Shown here one piece after another: positions 63,837-64,000 of a stretch of DNA of 64,000 nt. The stretch covers positions 42,160-106,159 of the forward strand of contig JAHBVF010000025.1 of NCBI GenBank assembly GCA_019637685.1. The letters run 5' to 3'. The number at the start of each line of letters is the position of its first letter. The first letter of the stretch is position 1. The notes beneath the pieces were generated by a model. It did no database searches. It was not told the DNA's origin and saw nothing but the letters and a program-made list of their open reading frames with translations. Made by a program: the position numbers and the translations under genes. Origin of the DNA: Caldilineaceae bacterium. Its GTDB lineage: Bacteria; Chloroflexota; Anaerolineae; Caldilineales; Caldilineaceae.

Positions 63837-63995
63837 TTACGCTCTGATCCCCACACCAGACCCATCCCCGCATACACCTCCGATTGATTCAGCAGCCTGC
63901 TTTGACCCGTTCCGACGCATCTGCTGGGCGGCTTCTTGAATCCACTCCCGATACAGGCTACAATATAGAAAGAATGCTATTGTCTTGGCGGCCAT
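63837..63995 (-). CDS. Possible small protein at the window end
   Basis: A minus-strand frame of 52 residues (MAAKTIAFFLYCSLYREW then IQEAAQQMRRNGSKQAAESI). It may instead be the C-terminus of a longer gene outside the window. No ribosome binding site can be checked. It conflicts with the plus-strand start proposed at 63974. Confidence 0.25.
   Translation of the reverse strand: MAAKTIAFFLYCSLYREWIQEAAQQMRRNGSKQAAESIGGVCGDGSGVGIRA
63936..63964 (+). promoter_or_regulatory. Candidate promoter at the window end
   Basis: TTGAAT (63936-63941), a 17 nt spacer and TACAAT (63959-63964). An ATG at 63974 (MLLSWRPY...) follows within 10 nt, so the transcript would be nearly leaderless. The gene is cut by the window end. 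Confidence 0.4.
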
Positions 63996-64000
63996 ACATT

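Overview
The window looks like a piece of a high-GC, aerobic chromosome of the phylum Chloroflexota (Anaerolineae/Caldilineales-like). This is inferred from several traits: secreted proteins with Thr-Pro linkers and a C-terminal YLPxV-type ending, a hydrazine-synthase-alpha-like beta-propeller protein, DUF4058, an A2-type haem-copper oxidase operon, two M3B oligoendopeptidases and abundant intergenic palindromes. No rRNA, tRNA or CRISPR array was recognised.

Layout. 0-7.1 kb: end of an MFS transporter, a secreted LysM/FAS1 protein, a secreted mono-haem propeller protein, PepF and a DUF3124 lipoprotein. 7.2-13.5 kb: an accessory island on the minus strand. It holds DUF4160/DUF2442, DUF4258/small partner and BrnT/small partner pairs separated by six copies of a direct-oriented REP-like repeat, followed by a two-gene operon encoding a catalytically dead long prokaryotic Argonaute and a PD-(D/E)XK-like nuclease. 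The Argonaute operon is visibly AT-rich against its GC-rich surroundings. 13.8-24 kb: aconitase, a second PepF-like peptidase, two unusual regulators (a wHTH protein with a degenerate receiver and a LuxR-TM-Kelch protein), a membrane/EEP-phosphatase fusion and a tyrosine-recombinase-like protein lacking its catalytic tyrosine. 24.1-31.7 kb: a cytochrome c oxidase operon (small membrane protein, coxB, coxA, subunit IV, coxC, ctaG, YtkA-like protein, surf1, ctaB) behind a near-consensus sigma70-type promoter. 31.8-36.4 kb: phosphatidylcholine-synthase-like enzyme, ferredoxin, glycerate 2-kinase and a chemoreceptor-like protein.

36.4-50.8 kb is rich in catabolic enzymes: an NHL propeller, a zinc alcohol dehydrogenase, a phosphotriesterase-family hydrolase, an SDR, an enolase-superfamily dehydratase, a LarA-type epimerase/racemase, a Gfo/Idh/MocA oxidoreductase, an amidohydrolase, a phytanoyl-CoA-dioxygenase-like oxygenase and a sugar-isomerase-like TIM barrel. 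A plausible reading is oxidation, epimerisation and dehydration of unusual sugars or sugar acids, but no substrate can be read from sequence. 50.8-58.7 kb carries a metallophosphoesterase, a HAD phosphatase, RecJ, a YprB-like exonuclease and an SCP2-domain protein. 58.8-64 kb carries a secreted transglycosylase/propeller pair, an iron alcohol dehydrogenase and an alpha/beta hydrolase.

The two most interesting signals are: (1) the dead-Argonaute/nuclease operon in its repeat-rich island, probably a guide-directed defence system; and (2) a large set of sequence-diverse palindromes, many with arms made of iterated 7-8 nt words. They sit between genes and, in two genes, inside or at the end of the reading frame without breaking it, reminiscent of Rickettsia palindromic elements.
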